From Sediminibacillus massiliensis (lineage in GTDB: Bacteria; Bacillota; Bacilli; Bacillales; Amphibacillaceae): a stretch of DNA of 64,000 nt. The position numbers and the translations under genes were made by a program. The notes under the pieces are model-generated. The model made no database searches. It saw nothing but the letters and a program-made list of their open reading frames with translations, and had not been told where the DNA came from. Each line of letters opens with the position of its first letter. Position 1 is the first letter of the stretch. This document shows, one piece after another, positions 1 through 10,357 of the stretch. The stretch lies in NCBI RefSeq assembly GCF_900156915.1, contig NZ_LT732535.1:4025952-4089951 (forward strand), given 5' to 3'.

Positions 1-892
1 CGGCTTGTTGGTATAGAGTTCGATATTCGATCGGACTCTTGCCTTTTAATTTGGTCTTTATCCGTTTTTGATTATAGTAATCCATGTATTCTTCCAGTTC
101 CTTTTTAAATTGCTCGATGCTTTCGAATTCATTTAAGTAAAGAAATTCAGATTTCATAATGCCAAAGAAATTCTCGATAACGGCGTTGTCATAACAGTTT
201 CCTTTTCGTGACATACTCTGTGTGATGCCTCGTTCCTTTAAAGCATCCCGGTACTGTTTCATTTGGTAATGCCAGCCTTGATCCGAGTGGATCAATAGTT
301 CATCCCTATCCTTCAAGCGTTCAAAAGATTTTTCTAACATCTCTGAGACTAGGGAGTAAGTTGGACGTGAACCAATGGTGTAGGTGATAATTTCGCCATT
401 GAATAAATCCAGAACGGGAGATAGGTAAAGTTTCTCTCCTAGTAATTTAAATTCTGTAATATCGGTAACCCATTTCTCATTTGGTTTGTCTGCTTGGAAG
501 TTCCGTTCCAGGATATTTGGAGCGGTTTTGCCAACTTTGCCTTTGTATGATCGGTACTTCTTCATGCGGACGATGCTTTTCAAACCTAACTCTTTCATTA
601 ATCGCTGCACTTTTTTGTGGTTCACCTTATGTCCTTTATTTTCTAACTCATCTTGAATACGGCGATAGCCATAACGCCCTTTATGTTCATGATAAATGGA
701 CTGAATCAACGTTTTTAATTCGGCATCTTTGTCAGGGCAGTCAAATGTGCTCACCCAGTAATAATACGTACTGCGAGGGATATCTGCCAGCTTTAAAAGT
801 TCTTTCACCGAGAATTCGCCCCTTAGTTCATAGACTACTTTCGCTTTGTCTTGTTTGGTGATTTTTCCTTGTTTTGAACTAAGGCTCTCAAC
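1..892 (-). CDS. IS3-family transposase OrfB (DDE integrase), partial
   Basis: The frame stays open from the overlap with orfA to the left edge, so the stop codon is missing. The translation carries the rve integrase core: WVTDITEF with the first Asp, HSDQGWHY with the second Asp, and NAVIENFF with the Glu 35 residues later, which is the D-D(35)E spacing of the IS3 family. The visible end reads KLKGKSPIEYRTLYQQ, close to the normal C-terminus of OrfB, so only a few residues are lost. It has no own start of note and is expected to be made as an OrfAB fusion by -1 frameshifting. Confidence 0.9.
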
Positions 893-1353
893 TTTTTTAA
901 ATAGGCATTCTCCATACGCAAATATTCCAGTTCTTTCTGCATTTCCTCTACAGAGTGCTTATCTGGTTGGTCATTCTTGGAATTTTTCTTTTGGGAAGTC
1001 ATACGGGAATTCCCCTTTCCGGTTGGTTTAAGGGCATCGAATCCGCCAGTCTCCCACTTTTTCTTCCACCTCCGGACCATGGAAGAGTCCGGAATATGGA
1101 AGAGCGCCGATGCCTCTCGAATTGAATAATTTTTCTCTTCGATAAACTGAATTACTTTCAGTTTAAAGGCAGGCGTGTAGTTTGTATAGGGAAATAGAAA
1201 AGCAGTATCTCCATGGTATTCGTATAATTTGACCCAATAACGTAAGGAAGAGTCATCAATCCCCAATTCTTTCGCTAGGTCCCGGTAACTAATCCTTTCG
1301 TTTAGATATCGCTGTACAGCAAAATGTTTTTCCAACACGGAAAACTTTTTCAT
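835..1353 (-). CDS. IS3-family transposase OrfA (helix-turn-helix subunit)
   Basis: The 172-residue protein binds the ends of the insertion sequence as the N-terminal part of the OrfAB transposase. Residues 1-55 and 60-110 look like two helix-turn-helix units (motifs RDLAKELGI and REASALFHI), followed by a leucine-rich coiled coil near residues 135-158 (EMQKELEYLRMENAYLKKL), the usual oligomerisation zipper of the IS150 group. A ribosome binding site AGGAGGTACC stands just upstream of the ATG at 1353. The 3' end overlaps orfB, and a slippery heptamer at 892-898 allows a -1 shift. Confidence 0.9.
   Translation of the reverse strand: MKKFSVLEKHFAVQRYLNERISYRDLAKELGIDDSSLRYWVKLYEYHGDTAFLFPYTNYTPAFKLKVIQFIEEKNYSIREASALFHIPDSSMVRRWKKKWETGGFDALKPTGKGNSRMTSQKKNSKNDQPDKHSVEEMQKELEYLRMENAYLKKLRALVQNKEKSPNKTKRK
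892..898 (-). other. programmed -1 frameshift heptamer A-AAA-AAG
   Basis: On the minus strand orfA reads TTA AAA AAG here. Slipping back one base on A-AAA-AAG puts the ribosome into the orfB frame (next codon GTT at 892). This is the standard X-XXY-YYZ type of signal of IS3-family elements. OrfA would otherwise end at 835. Confidence 0.8.
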
Positions 1354-1405
1354 TTAGGTACCTCCTATTGTCAGATGATGTGTCCAACAATAGGGGGGCA
1401 GTGCA

Positions 1406-2070
1406 AGAACGCTTCTTGCGGGGTCTTCGGACTCGTGGGACTGCGTTTACTCGCCCCATCGAAGACCTTTCGCTGTTCCCACAGGAGTCTGCGTGTTCTG
1501 CCTTCGCTGTTAGGGATTTTCTGAATTTTGATGTTAGGAATACCGATTTTAACGAAATTATAGGTTTCATCTCAATTAATCAAAAATCTATTTTAGGCAA
1601 GGGTAATTATTTACGCTCCTAGAATATGTAGTTCAATTTTTTTGCTTGCCGTATAAATTGATGGATGCCTTTTAAAATATTGGATTTCGGAAATTAGGGA
1701 ATGCTGTTCCACAAGAGTCTCAGGGTTCTGACCTAGCCGGTAAAAGTTTTCTCCATTTTTGTAGGGAGAACCTTGATAGACACATTGCAGGATCACTTCT
1801 CACTTAATCAGAAAACTATACCAAGCGGAGGAAAAATGCGAGACTCCTTGAAAATAAAGTTCGATTTTCTGCGTGCGGTGTAAATTCATCGAGGCCTTTT
1901 CAAAATCCTGTGGGAAAGGAACAGTCTGAAGACCCCGCAGGGCGCTTTTCCCGAGGAAGCTGAAGCGTTCCCCACGGAAAGCGAGAATTTTTCCGCAGTG
2001 CTGGACTACAACTCAATCCAAAAAGGATGGAAGAAAGTCCAGTTAAGTGAAGTTAGTTATGTCACAGTTT
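1406..2070. repeat. MITE-like palindromic repeat, copy A (interrupted by the IS)
   Basis: This is a non-coding stretch built from a repeat family that recurs at 14956, 39354 and 56524. The right end carries the terminal motif TATGTCACAGTTT (2058-2070), the reverse complement of the left ends of the other copies. Positions 1408-1508 match the outer palindrome seen at 56801-56973 in reverse, and 1690-2070 matches copy B (14956-15451) in reverse complement. The left part is cut by the IS at 1405. I see no gene in it; the short frames are not conserved between copies. Confidence 0.8.
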
Positions 2071-2127
2071 ATGGTTCTTGTGCAATAGTTTCAAATAGAC
2101 CTAATCCTAAAAGGAGAGTGAAATGGA

Positions 2128-3642
2128 ATGAATATTCCTAACTTGCTTGCACACCAGTCAAGGAAATACCCGGACAAAGAAGGGATTGTCACTCCGTATG
2201 AACGCGTAACCTATAAAGAGTGGGATGACAAGGTTAATCAACTTGCATCAAGCCTGATCGAGATTGGGTTAGAGAAAGGCGATAAAGTCGTCCTGCATAT
2301 GCCGAACACCAAAGAGTTTCTGTTCTGCTATTTCGCTGTGCAAAGAACCGGTGCAATAATCGTACCGATAAATGCCAAACTTGTTCAACAAGAGATCTCT
2401 TACATACTGGACCACAGCGACGCTAAAATTTTCATCACCCATGAGCTCCTCTTTGACCAGGTCAAAGACATGCCGGAAAGAGCAGGAGTATTGTTCATAA
2501 AAACAGGAAGACAATCGGGAAAATGGCATTCCTTTGAACAATTGCTGATGGAAGGTTCCACTGCCGAAATCTCCTGCCCGCTTACAGACGATGACGAGGC
2601 CGCACTCTTATATACTTCGGGCACGACCGGAGATCCAAAAGGTGTCGTGTTCACCTACCGGAATATTTTGACGGTGGCCACGATGATGTGCATTGAAATG
2701 ACAATGAATACGCAGAGCAGGATTCTTCATATGATGCCACTCAGCCATTCAGCACCCCTCCATTTATTTATGGTGGCGGGCACATATGTGGGAGCAACGC
2801 ATGTAGTAGTGCCAACATTCAACCCAGAACTGTTTTTGGAAACGGTGGAAAGAGAGAGGACCACCCATTTCTTTGGGGCACCTGTCGCTTATCTTGCTGC
2901 TGCTAAGCACCCAAAGATACGGGAATATGACTTACGTTCGATGGAATATTGGGTTTATGGCGGGGCACCGCTTGGAAAACAGGAAGTAGAGTATATCCAA
3001 CAATCTTTCGGTACGGACAGACTCATGTGTGTATATGGACTGACAGAGGCGGGTCCGTCGGGTACCTTGCTTGGATTCGAAGAACATCGGGAGAAAGCGG
3101 GCAGTGTCGGCAAAAGGGCGGCATTGAATTGTGAATTAAAACTTGTCGATGACAAAGGTATTGAGGTTCCGGTTGGAACTGTCGGCGAAATCGTCCTGAG
3201 AGGGGAAGGAAATATGAAACGTTATTACAAGGACGAGGAGAAAACAGCCGAAGTATTAAAGGGCGGATGGGTCCACACAGGCGATATGGCCAGGCAGGAT
3301 GAGGACGGTTATTACTGGGTAGTCGATCGCAAAAAGGACATGATTATATCCGGCGGGGTCAATATTTATCCGAAGGAAATAGAAGATGAATTGGCGATGC
3401 ACCCTTCGATAAGTGAAGTTGCTGTGGTCGGGGTTCCTAATCCCGATTGGGGTGAGACGGTAAAAGCCTTCATTGTCCTTAATCAGGATATCGAAAATCT
3501 GGATGAAGAATGCCGCGATTTTCTGCAGGGAAAAGTGGCCGAGTATAAGCTGCCCCGTATTTTCGAAAAAGTGGACTCATTACCGAGAAATGCTACAGGT
3601 AAACTACTGAAAAATCATTTGCGGCAAACAACTCAAGCTTGA
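2128..3642 (+). CDS. acyl-CoA synthetase (fatty-acid/carboxylic acid-CoA ligase)
   Basis: This adenylate-forming enzyme activates a carboxylic acid with ATP and couples it to CoA. The 504 residues show the phosphate-binding motif YTSGTTGDPKG at 162-172, the hinge region GDMARQDEDGYYW near 388-400 followed by DRKKDMIISGG, and the late catalytic lysine in NATGKLLK. Its size and motifs fit the medium/long-chain FadD-like group (B. subtilis LcfB relatives), but the chain-length preference cannot be read from sequence. A good AAAGGAGAG site precedes the ATG. It lies 13 bp before an acyl-CoA dehydrogenase, so the pair probably starts a beta-oxidation-type pathway. Confidence 0.88.
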   Translation: MNIPNLLAHQSRKYPDKEGIVTPYERVTYKEWDDKVNQLASSLIEIGLEKGDKVVLHMPNTKEFLFCYFAVQRTGAIIVPINAKLVQQEISYILDHSDAKIFITHELLFDQVKDMPERAGVLFIKTGRQSGKWHSFEQLLMEGSTAEISCPLTDDDEAALLYTSGTTGDPKGVVFTYRNILTVATMMCIEMTMNTQSRILHMMPLSHSAPLHLFMVAGTYVGATHVVVPTFNPELFLETVERERTTHFFGAPVAYLAAAKHPKIREYDLRSMEYWVYGGAPLGKQEVEYIQQSFGTDRLMCVYGLTEAGPSGTLLGFEEHREKAGSVGKRAALNCELKLVDDKGIEVPVGTVGEIVLRGEGNMKRYYKDEEKTAEVLKGGWVHTGDMARQDEDGYYWVVDRKKDMIISGGVNIYPKEIEDELAMHPSISEVAVVGVPNPDWGETVKAFIVLNQDIENLDEECRDFLQGKVAEYKLPRIFEKVDSLPRNATGKLLKNHLRQTTQA

Positions 3643-3655
3643 GGAGGCTTGGATC

Positions 3656-5329
3656 ATGTCGAATTTTTATGAACAAGACCCTAATTTACAGGAAATCCTG
3701 GAAAGCATGATGTCTGAGGAGTTTTATAAGTGGGCTGATCAAGAATTGAAGGAATTTGGCAAACTATGTGCCGGACCGGTCGATGAACGGGCTGTCCAAA
3801 CCGACAGAGAAGGAGCTCCCCGTTTAATCCGCTACGATCGGATGGGGGAAGAGGTATCGGAGGTTTGGTTGAACGAGGGATACAAACAGACGATAGCCGA
3901 TGTTTACAAAACAGGGATCGTCGGCTATATTCATAAATCGATTCCAACACTTGGACATAAAGGCGGCTATCTATATTCATTTGCGCAAGGGTATTTGCTG
4001 TCTCACGCAGAACCCGGCTTTTACTGCCCAGTGACGTTGACCATGGCGACGGCATATTTGATAGACCATTACGCAGATAAGGAGCTTAAAGACCGATATC
4101 TTCCGCACGTACTGGCGACGGGGGACAGGGAACTATACGAAGGCGCCACTTTTTTGACAGAGCGGCAAGGCGGTTCAGATGTTGGTGCAAATCAAGTGAA
4201 GGCAGTAAAGGAGGGCGACCATTACATTCTTCATGGAGAGAAGTATTTTGCCAGTAATGCAGGTGCATGCGGTGTAGCCATGGTACTGGCACGTCAGGAT
4301 GGTGCACCTGATGGAACGAGAGGTCTCAGTTTGTTCTTGGTCCCATGGGAAGAAAACCGCAGCAATAAACGGCTCAGGATCAGGCGTTTGAAAGATAAGC
4401 TTGGTGTGAGAGCGGTCCCGTCGGCAGAAGTGGAGTTCGAAGGTACGACAGCTTATTTGGTGGGTGAAGCGGACAGGGGCTTCTATTACATGATGGAAGC
4501 ATTGAATCTCTCTCGAGTTTGCAATGCTGCAGCTTCGCTCGGTATCATGCGTAGAGCATTTCTTGAAGCAAGAGATTATGCAAATGCCCGCAAGGCGTTC
4601 GGGAAAAGGCTAAACGAGTATCCGATGGTTCGGGAGACTTTGACCAGCTTGGCTGTCAAACAAGAAACGGAAACCAATGCATTGTTTTCCGTTATCGAGT
4701 TATTCGACAAAGTAATGGCTGTCGACAGCAAGGCAAGTCAACAGGAGAAAATTCTGTTGCGCCTCTTCATAGCAATCATGAAAAAAGAAACTGCAGAACA
4801 AGCCATCGCTTTCTCGCACCAGGCCATCGAGCTGCATGGCGGCAATGGGTATATAGAAGATTTTGTCACACCAAGGCTTTTAAGAGACGCGCAAGTGCTA
4901 ACGGTTTGGGAAGGGACTGCCAATATTCTTGGCCTGGAAGTTCTCAGGCTCATCCATAATTATCAAGCGGACAAGTTGTTTCTCGATGAAATGAATAGAA
5001 GATTGGAAAATCTAGCTGGTGACCCGAGCAGCTATTGTCGGCAGCTGCTACAATCTAAATTGGAAGAGTTAGCTGTTTTCATTGGCGACATCAAACAGTT
5101 GGATAAGCATTTGCAAACCTATTACAGTAAGAGAATCGCAGAAAAGATGGCGGTTATATTCGAAAGTGTCATTGCTTTGGAGAAGGCGGAGGACGGTCAG
5201 GAGAGAAAACAGGCCATTGCCGAGATATATGTGGAAAAGGCATTCGGCCCAGAAAAAGTGGAATCAGATCCATTGCCAAATCGATATTTTGAATTAATAG
5301 TCGGTGCCCGTAACCCTGTAACTGCCTGA
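3656..5329 (+). CDS. acyl-CoA dehydrogenase (AidB/FadE-like, 557 aa)
   Basis: This FAD enzyme oxidises an acyl-CoA to the enoyl-CoA. Typical features are TERQGGSDVGAN in the FAD-binding middle domain (about residues 160-172), the arginine-rich AFGKRLNEYPM stretch, and the C-terminal ELHGGNGYIED followed by RDAQVLTVWEGTANIL. With 557 residues it is longer than the usual 380-residue ACADs and carries an extra C-terminal helical part of about 110 residues, as in AidB-like and very-long-chain members. It is translated from GAGGAGG just after the ligase and is very likely co-transcribed with it. The substrate is unknown. Confidence 0.88.
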   Translation: MSNFYEQDPNLQEILESMMSEEFYKWADQELKEFGKLCAGPVDERAVQTDREGAPRLIRYDRMGEEVSEVWLNEGYKQTIADVYKTGIVGYIHKSIPTLGHKGGYLYSFAQGYLLSHAEPGFYCPVTLTMATAYLIDHYADKELKDRYLPHVLATGDRELYEGATFLTERQGGSDVGANQVKAVKEGDHYILHGEKYFASNAGACGVAMVLARQDGAPDGTRGLSLFLVPWEENRSNKRLRIRRLKDKLGVRAVPSAEVEFEGTTAYLVGEADRGFYYMMEALNLSRVCNAAASLGIMRRAFLEARDYANARKAFGKRLNEYPMVRETLTSLAVKQETETNALFSVIELFDKVMAVDSKASQQEKILLRLFIAIMKKETAEQAIAFSHQAIELHGGNGYIEDFVTPRLLRDAQVLTVWEGTANILGLEVLRLIHNYQADKLFLDEMNRRLENLAGDPSSYCRQLLQSKLEELAVFIGDIKQLDKHLQTYYSKRIAEKMAVIFESVIALEKAEDGQERKQAIAEIYVEKAFGPEKVESDPLPNRYFELIVGARNPVTA

Positions 5330-5359
5330 CCTTGCTGGTGACAGCGGGTTCTTTTTTTT
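5320..5359 (+). terminator. possible terminator after the acyl-CoA dehydrogenase gene
   Basis: A weak, imperfect hairpin involving ACAGCGGGTT is followed by a run of eight T residues at about 5352-5359. It is placed correctly just after the stop codon, but the stem is poor. Confidence 0.4.
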
Positions 5360-5540
5360 GGTCATTTAATTTGCGCCTTGATACAACTTTTCCACTGTCC
5401 CCTATATAATACCTCTAAGAAATGTGATATACTTCAAACGATATACACAGGTTACTAAGCTTGTAGAGTGAAAGTTATTTTCGTTGGAAGCTTACTGCCC
5501 GAACTTATCTTTATTAATTTAGGAACATAGGGGGAGACTC

Positions 5541-6554
5541 ATGACTACTTCGCAAGGTGTAAATGTACAGCCAAAAATGGATAAAGTCATCCCTTTTATC
5601 CCTGAGGGCGATTTTTATTTTACGAAGGGTGTAGAAGCTTTTCAAAAAAGAAAATTTGATATCGCAATCAAATGGTTGAAAAAAGCAGTTGAAACTTCAC
5701 CGGATGAGGCTTTGTTTAAATGCCAGATTTCGATTGTTTATACGGAAATAGGTGCTTATCATCTGGCAAATCAAATCCTTACAGAGGTGCTTGCTGACCA
5801 TGGCGACGATTATATTGATTGTTATTACCTGATAGCCAACAATTATGCGCACTTAGGTTTACTGCAGGATGCCAAAAAATATACAGAGTCATACCTGGAA
5901 AAAGCTCCGGATGGAGATTTCCACGATGAAGCTATCGATTTACTGGGCTTTATAGATATAGAAGATGATGACGAGGATTGGACGTTTGAAGAAGAAGATG
6001 AATTGTTGATTTTACAGGAAACGGCCTTTTATCATCTCGAGCGGGAAGAATGGGAGGAAGCTTTGCCGATTTTAGAGGAATTGATGTCGTTGTTCCCGGA
6101 GCATATGCCGGCAAAGCACGAATACAGTATGGCATTGTTTTTCTCCGACAGCCAAACAGAAGCAATCAGGCTGGAAAAGCAGTGGTTGAAAAAAAGTCCT
6201 CAATCGCTTTACGGACATACTAATTTGGCAGTTTTTCATCATTACTTGGGAAACCTGGAGAAAAGCCAAAAGCATCTTGATGCACTCACGAACGTTTATC
6301 CCATCCATGAACAGCAAAAGCTGAAAATTGCCAGTACATTAGCGAAAACAGGCCGCTATGAAGAAGCAGCAGCCCGTTTTGCTATGCTGTCAAAATCCCA
6401 GCTGAAAGGCCACACAACATACTTCAGATGGTACAGCATTGCTGCCTACCATACAGGCAACCCCGACAAAGCGTTGTCCTTGTGGGAAGAAGGGTGTAAA
6501 CGTCATCCCCACATGAGCGATTTTGAAGGGCCTTGGATACACTTCGGCAATTAA
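5541..6554 (+). CDS. yvcD: TPR-repeat protein, YvcD-like
   Basis: The 337-residue soluble protein consists of tetratricopeptide-like helical repeats: about residues 20-110, then an acidic linker (residues 136-150, rich in D and E), then 155-330. It has no signal peptide or membrane segment. In B. subtilis a TPR protein, YvcD, stands directly upstream of trxB, and this gene has the same place and size class. Its molecular job is not established. A GGGGGAG site precedes the ATG. A TATAAT at 5405-5410 upstream may be its -10 box, but no good -35 is visible. Confidence 0.8.
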   Translation: MTTSQGVNVQPKMDKVIPFIPEGDFYFTKGVEAFQKRKFDIAIKWLKKAVETSPDEALFKCQISIVYTEIGAYHLANQILTEVLADHGDDYIDCYYLIANNYAHLGLLQDAKKYTESYLEKAPDGDFHDEAIDLLGFIDIEDDDEDWTFEEEDELLILQETAFYHLEREEWEEALPILEELMSLFPEHMPAKHEYSMALFFSDSQTEAIRLEKQWLKKSPQSLYGHTNLAVFHHYLGNLEKSQKHLDALTNVYPIHEQQKLKIASTLAKTGRYEEAAARFAMLSKSQLKGHTTYFRWYSIAAYHTGNPDKALSLWEEGCKRHPHMSDFEGPWIHFGN

Positions 6555-6658
6555 AATCATACTATAGATATAAAAGGACTCTCAGACTTCGTCAATGTTG
6601 TTGAGCAGAATATTAGACCTTCATGGTAAATCATATGATAATGTTGATGATAACCTAA

Positions 6659-7645
<987 letters not shown>

Positions 7646-7756
7646 TTAGGACTACTCGAACGTAAATACAATTTAACCCTGTTGTAACACGCACGAAACA
7701 TTTGCGGGGTATAATATAAATAACTAATTGACCCCCTTTTAATAATAGAATTTTTT

Positions 7757-7793
7757 GCACAGGTGGATGTTGTTGTCCCCTGTGTCTTTTTTT
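7757..7793 (+). terminator. terminator downstream of trxB
   Basis: CACAGG (7758-7763) pairs with CCTGTG (7779-7784), followed by a T run to 7793. A perfect TATAAT stands at 7710-7715, only about 45 bp upstream, so a short leader-type RNA starting there would also end here. No convincing -35 box is present at the right distance. Confidence 0.65.
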
Positions 7794-7936
7794 GGGCAAA
7801 AACAGGCCAATGCTTTCACTTTCCATGGTTTCCCTTTCAGGGGTATATTGTGGGATATGTTTCATACGGTGTATAATGGGAAGAGATGCCCGCGGGTAGA
7901 TTGATGATTGATCTTTTCCCGGAAAGAGGTGATTTT

Positions 7937-8401
7937 TTGCGAAGAGTGACCAACTGCATATTAAAGAAAAATAATCATATATTACTGCTGAAAAAACCAA
8001 GACGGGGATGGTACGCTATGCCTGGAGGCAAGATGGAACAAGGTGAATCCATCAAAGAGTCCGCAATGAGGGAATTTTGGGAAGAAACCGGACTGCATTT
8101 GATAAATCCCGACATGAGAGGAGCATTTACCTTTCTTGTCCAAGAGGATGGAAACGTAACGCTTGAATGGATGATGTTCACTTTTTTCTGCGAAGATTAT
8201 AATGGCACACTTCTGGCGGAAAGTCCTGAGGGAATATTGGAATGGGTGGCTATGGAAGACTTGCCGCACAAACAAATGGCTGAAGGGGACCGTCATATTC
8301 TCCGTCATATTTTGAACAGTGAGGACATTGTGTACGGAAGGTTTAATTATTCACCGGAATATGAATTGATTGACCTTGAACTCGATCCGCCGAGCCCGTA
8401 A
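7937..8401 (+). CDS. yvcI: Nudix hydrolase YvcI
   Basis: The protein is a Nudix-fold pyrophosphohydrolase of about 154 residues. The Nudix box is visible as GGKMEQGESIKESAMREF followed by WEETG. Its natural substrate is not defined; NTP or nucleotide-sugar type compounds are usual for the family. I chose the TTG at 7937 because GAGGTG stands 5 bp before it and the protein then starts MRRVTNCIL, like the B. subtilis protein. An upstream in-frame ATG at 7886 has a poor ribosome site. It lies between trxB and rapZ as in B. subtilis. Confidence 0.87.
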   Translation: MRRVTNCILKKNNHILLLKKPRRGWYAMPGGKMEQGESIKESAMREFWEETGLHLINPDMRGAFTFLVQEDGNVTLEWMMFTFFCEDYNGTLLAESPEGILEWVAMEDLPHKQMAEGDRHILRHILNSEDIVYGRFNYSPEYELIDLELDPPSP

Positions 8402-8481
8402 TGGACCGTTCGAAAAGAGATGAAACGTCAGGTAGTGGTTCGTTTCATTTACATGGTTGAGATTAAAAGGGGAGATATATT

Positions 8482-9369
8482 GTGGCCAACAAAAACCAGG
8501 AAACAAAACTAGTAATAATAACAGGGATGTCAGGTGCCGGTAAAACTGTCGCGGTCCAAAGCTTTGAAGATTTGGGATACTATTGTGTGGATAATCTTCC
8601 TCCAACCCTGCTTCCGAAGTTTTTGGAACTTATGAAGGATTCTTCGAACAACATTCAAAAAGTAGCGGTCGTGATGGATTTACGGGGAAGAGAGTTCTTC
8701 GATACTTTATTCGACGCTTTAGATGCCTTGGCAAAAGAGGACGACTGGCTGCAAGACCATATTTTGTTCCTGGATGCGAAAGATCAGGCACTTGTTTCCA
8801 GATATAAAGAGACAAGGCGAACACACCCGCTTGCCCCGGAAGGCCTTCCACTCGAAGGTATCGAACAAGAGCGCCGCATCCTCGATGAATTAAGAGGACG
8901 GGCGCAGAATATTATTGATACGAGCAATCTGAAGCCTAAAGAGCTTCGCGAACAAATAGTGGAAAATTATGCAGAACATGAACAGGAAGTCTTCTCGGTG
9001 CATATGGTTTCATTCGGCTTTAAATACGGACTCCCGATTGATGCCGATCTTGTATTCGATGTAAGGTTCCTTCCAAATCCACATTATGTGGAGCATATGC
9101 GCCCGCTGACAGGTTTGAACACTGAGGTCTCTTCCTACGTGTTCAAATGGTCTGACACGCAGAAGTTCTTGGAGAAAATCACCGATTTACTGGAGTTCAT
9201 GCTTCCGCAGTACAAGAAAGAAGGAAAAAGCCAGCTTGTTGTGGCTATTGGCTGTACGGGAGGTCAGCACCGTTCGGTAGCACTGTCAGAACATCTCGCT
9301 AAGAAATTTTCCGCTGAATATATTACACATGTCAGCCATCGTGATATTGATAAAAGAAAGGGACATTAA
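8482..9369 (+). CDS. rapZ: RapZ/YvcJ family nucleotide-binding protein
   Basis: The 295-residue P-loop protein has a Walker A motif GMSGAGKT at residues 15-22 and the C-terminal block CTGGQHRSV typical of the family. E. coli RapZ is an adaptor that steers RNase E to the sRNA GlmZ; in Bacillus the homologue YvcJ binds and hydrolyses nucleotides and affects competence, with no GlmZ. Translation starts at GTG 8482 after AAGGGGAGA. The stop is 3 bp before yvcK, so rapZ-yvcK-whiA is a translationally tight operon. Confidence 0.95.
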   Translation: MANKNQETKLVIITGMSGAGKTVAVQSFEDLGYYCVDNLPPTLLPKFLELMKDSSNNIQKVAVVMDLRGREFFDTLFDALDALAKEDDWLQDHILFLDAKDQALVSRYKETRRTHPLAPEGLPLEGIEQERRILDELRGRAQNIIDTSNLKPKELREQIVENYAEHEQEVFSVHMVSFGFKYGLPIDADLVFDVRFLPNPHYVEHMRPLTGLNTEVSSYVFKWSDTQKFLEKITDLLEFMLPQYKKEGKSQLVVAIGCTGGQHRSVALSEHLAKKFSAEYITHVSHRDIDKRKGH

Positions 9370-9372
9370 TTC

Positions 9373-10326
9373 ATGACTCAAGATAAAAAGCCACATGTAG
9401 TGGTAGTCGGAGGCGGAACAGGCATGCCGGTATTGTTGAGAGGATTGAAGGATTATCCTATCGATCTGTCGGCGATTGTGACAGTGGCTGATGACGGTGG
9501 CAGTTCCGGCCGTCTCAGAACCGAAATGTCCATTCCCGCCCCTGGTGATATAAGAAACGTAATTGCAGCTTTGTCCGATGCGGAGCCAATGCTTTTGGAT
9601 CTTTTCCAACACCGTTTCGCTAATGGAAATGGTTTGTCGGGACATGCTATGGGTAATCTGCTTCTGGCGGCAATGACCTCTGTTACAGGCGATTTTTATA
9701 ACGGAATTAAAGAAATTTCCCGGGTTTTGAATGTTAAGGGCAGAATTTATCCGATTGCAAACCAGAACATGTACTTGCACGCCGAGATGGAAGATGGAGA
9801 GATCATTTCAGGAGAATCCAACATACCGCTTGCGAATAAACAGATAAAGCGGGTGTTTTTAAGTCCGGAACCAGTAATGCCTCTTCCGGAAGCTGTAACA
9901 GCCATAGAGGAAGCAGATTTAGTAATTGTGGCACCTGGAAGTCTCTATACGAGTACACTTCCTAATATGATTGTTCCTCAAATAGGCGATGCCCTCCGGA
10001 AGACCAAAGGAAAGGTCGTATATGTGTGTAATGTGATGACTCAATATGGAGAAACATCCCAATACACTGCTGCCGATCATGTTCAAGCAATTACCGATCA
10101 TATCGGAGAGGGATGCATTCACTCGATAATTGTACATAATCGTCCGATTGAAGGCGATGTGCGCGAGTTGTATGCAGAAGAAAATGCCGCTCCGGTGATT
10201 TATGATATTGAACGTCTGAGTGACATGGGGCTGGAAATTATCGAAGGAGATATCATCGACCATTCGAAAAAAATGCTCCGTCATGATACTGCAAAAGTAG
10301 CCAAATTGCTTTATTCGCTTATTTAA
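9373..10326 (+). CDS. yvcK: gluconeogenesis factor YvcK/GlmR
   Basis: This CofD/UPF0052-fold protein starts with the nucleotide-sugar binding motif [16 protein letters not shown], followed by the family signature [13 protein letters not shown]. It has 317 residues, the length of the B. subtilis protein. There it is needed for growth on gluconeogenic carbon, binds UDP-GlcNAc and stimulates GlmS, linking carbon state to wall precursor supply. Its place between rapZ and whiA is one of the most conserved arrangements in Firmicutes. Confidence 0.95.
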   Translation: MTQDKKPHVVVVGGGTGMPVLLRGLKDYPIDLSAIVTVADDGGSSGRLRTEMSIPAPGDIRNVIAALSDAEPMLLDLFQHRFANGNGLSGHAMGNLLLAAMTSVTGDFYNGIKEISRVLNVKGRIYPIANQNMYLHAEMEDGEIISGESNIPLANKQIKRVFLSPEPVMPLPEAVTAIEEADLVIVAPGSLYTSTLPNMIVPQIGDALRKTKGKVVYVCNVMTQYGETSQYTAADHVQAITDHIGEGCIHSIIVHNRPIEGDVRELYAEENAAPVIYDIERLSDMGLEIIEGDIIDHSKKMLRHDTAKVAKLLYSLI

Positions 10327-10357
10327 TGAAAGTGATGTTGTCAGGGGGGTGAGAAAG

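Larger units (their letters stand above)
1..1405 (-). mobile_element. IS3-family insertion sequence (IS150-like), 3' part outside window
   Basis: This is an insertion sequence read on the minus strand. It holds orfA and orfB in overlapping frames. The start-side terminus lies at 1405: read on the minus strand it begins TGCACTGC and continues with a TTGTTGGAC box, as in ends of the IS150 group from memory. Immediately outside this end the sequence is the palindromic repeat described at 1406-2070, so the element inserted into that repeat. The other terminus and the target duplication lie left of the window. Confidence 0.88.
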
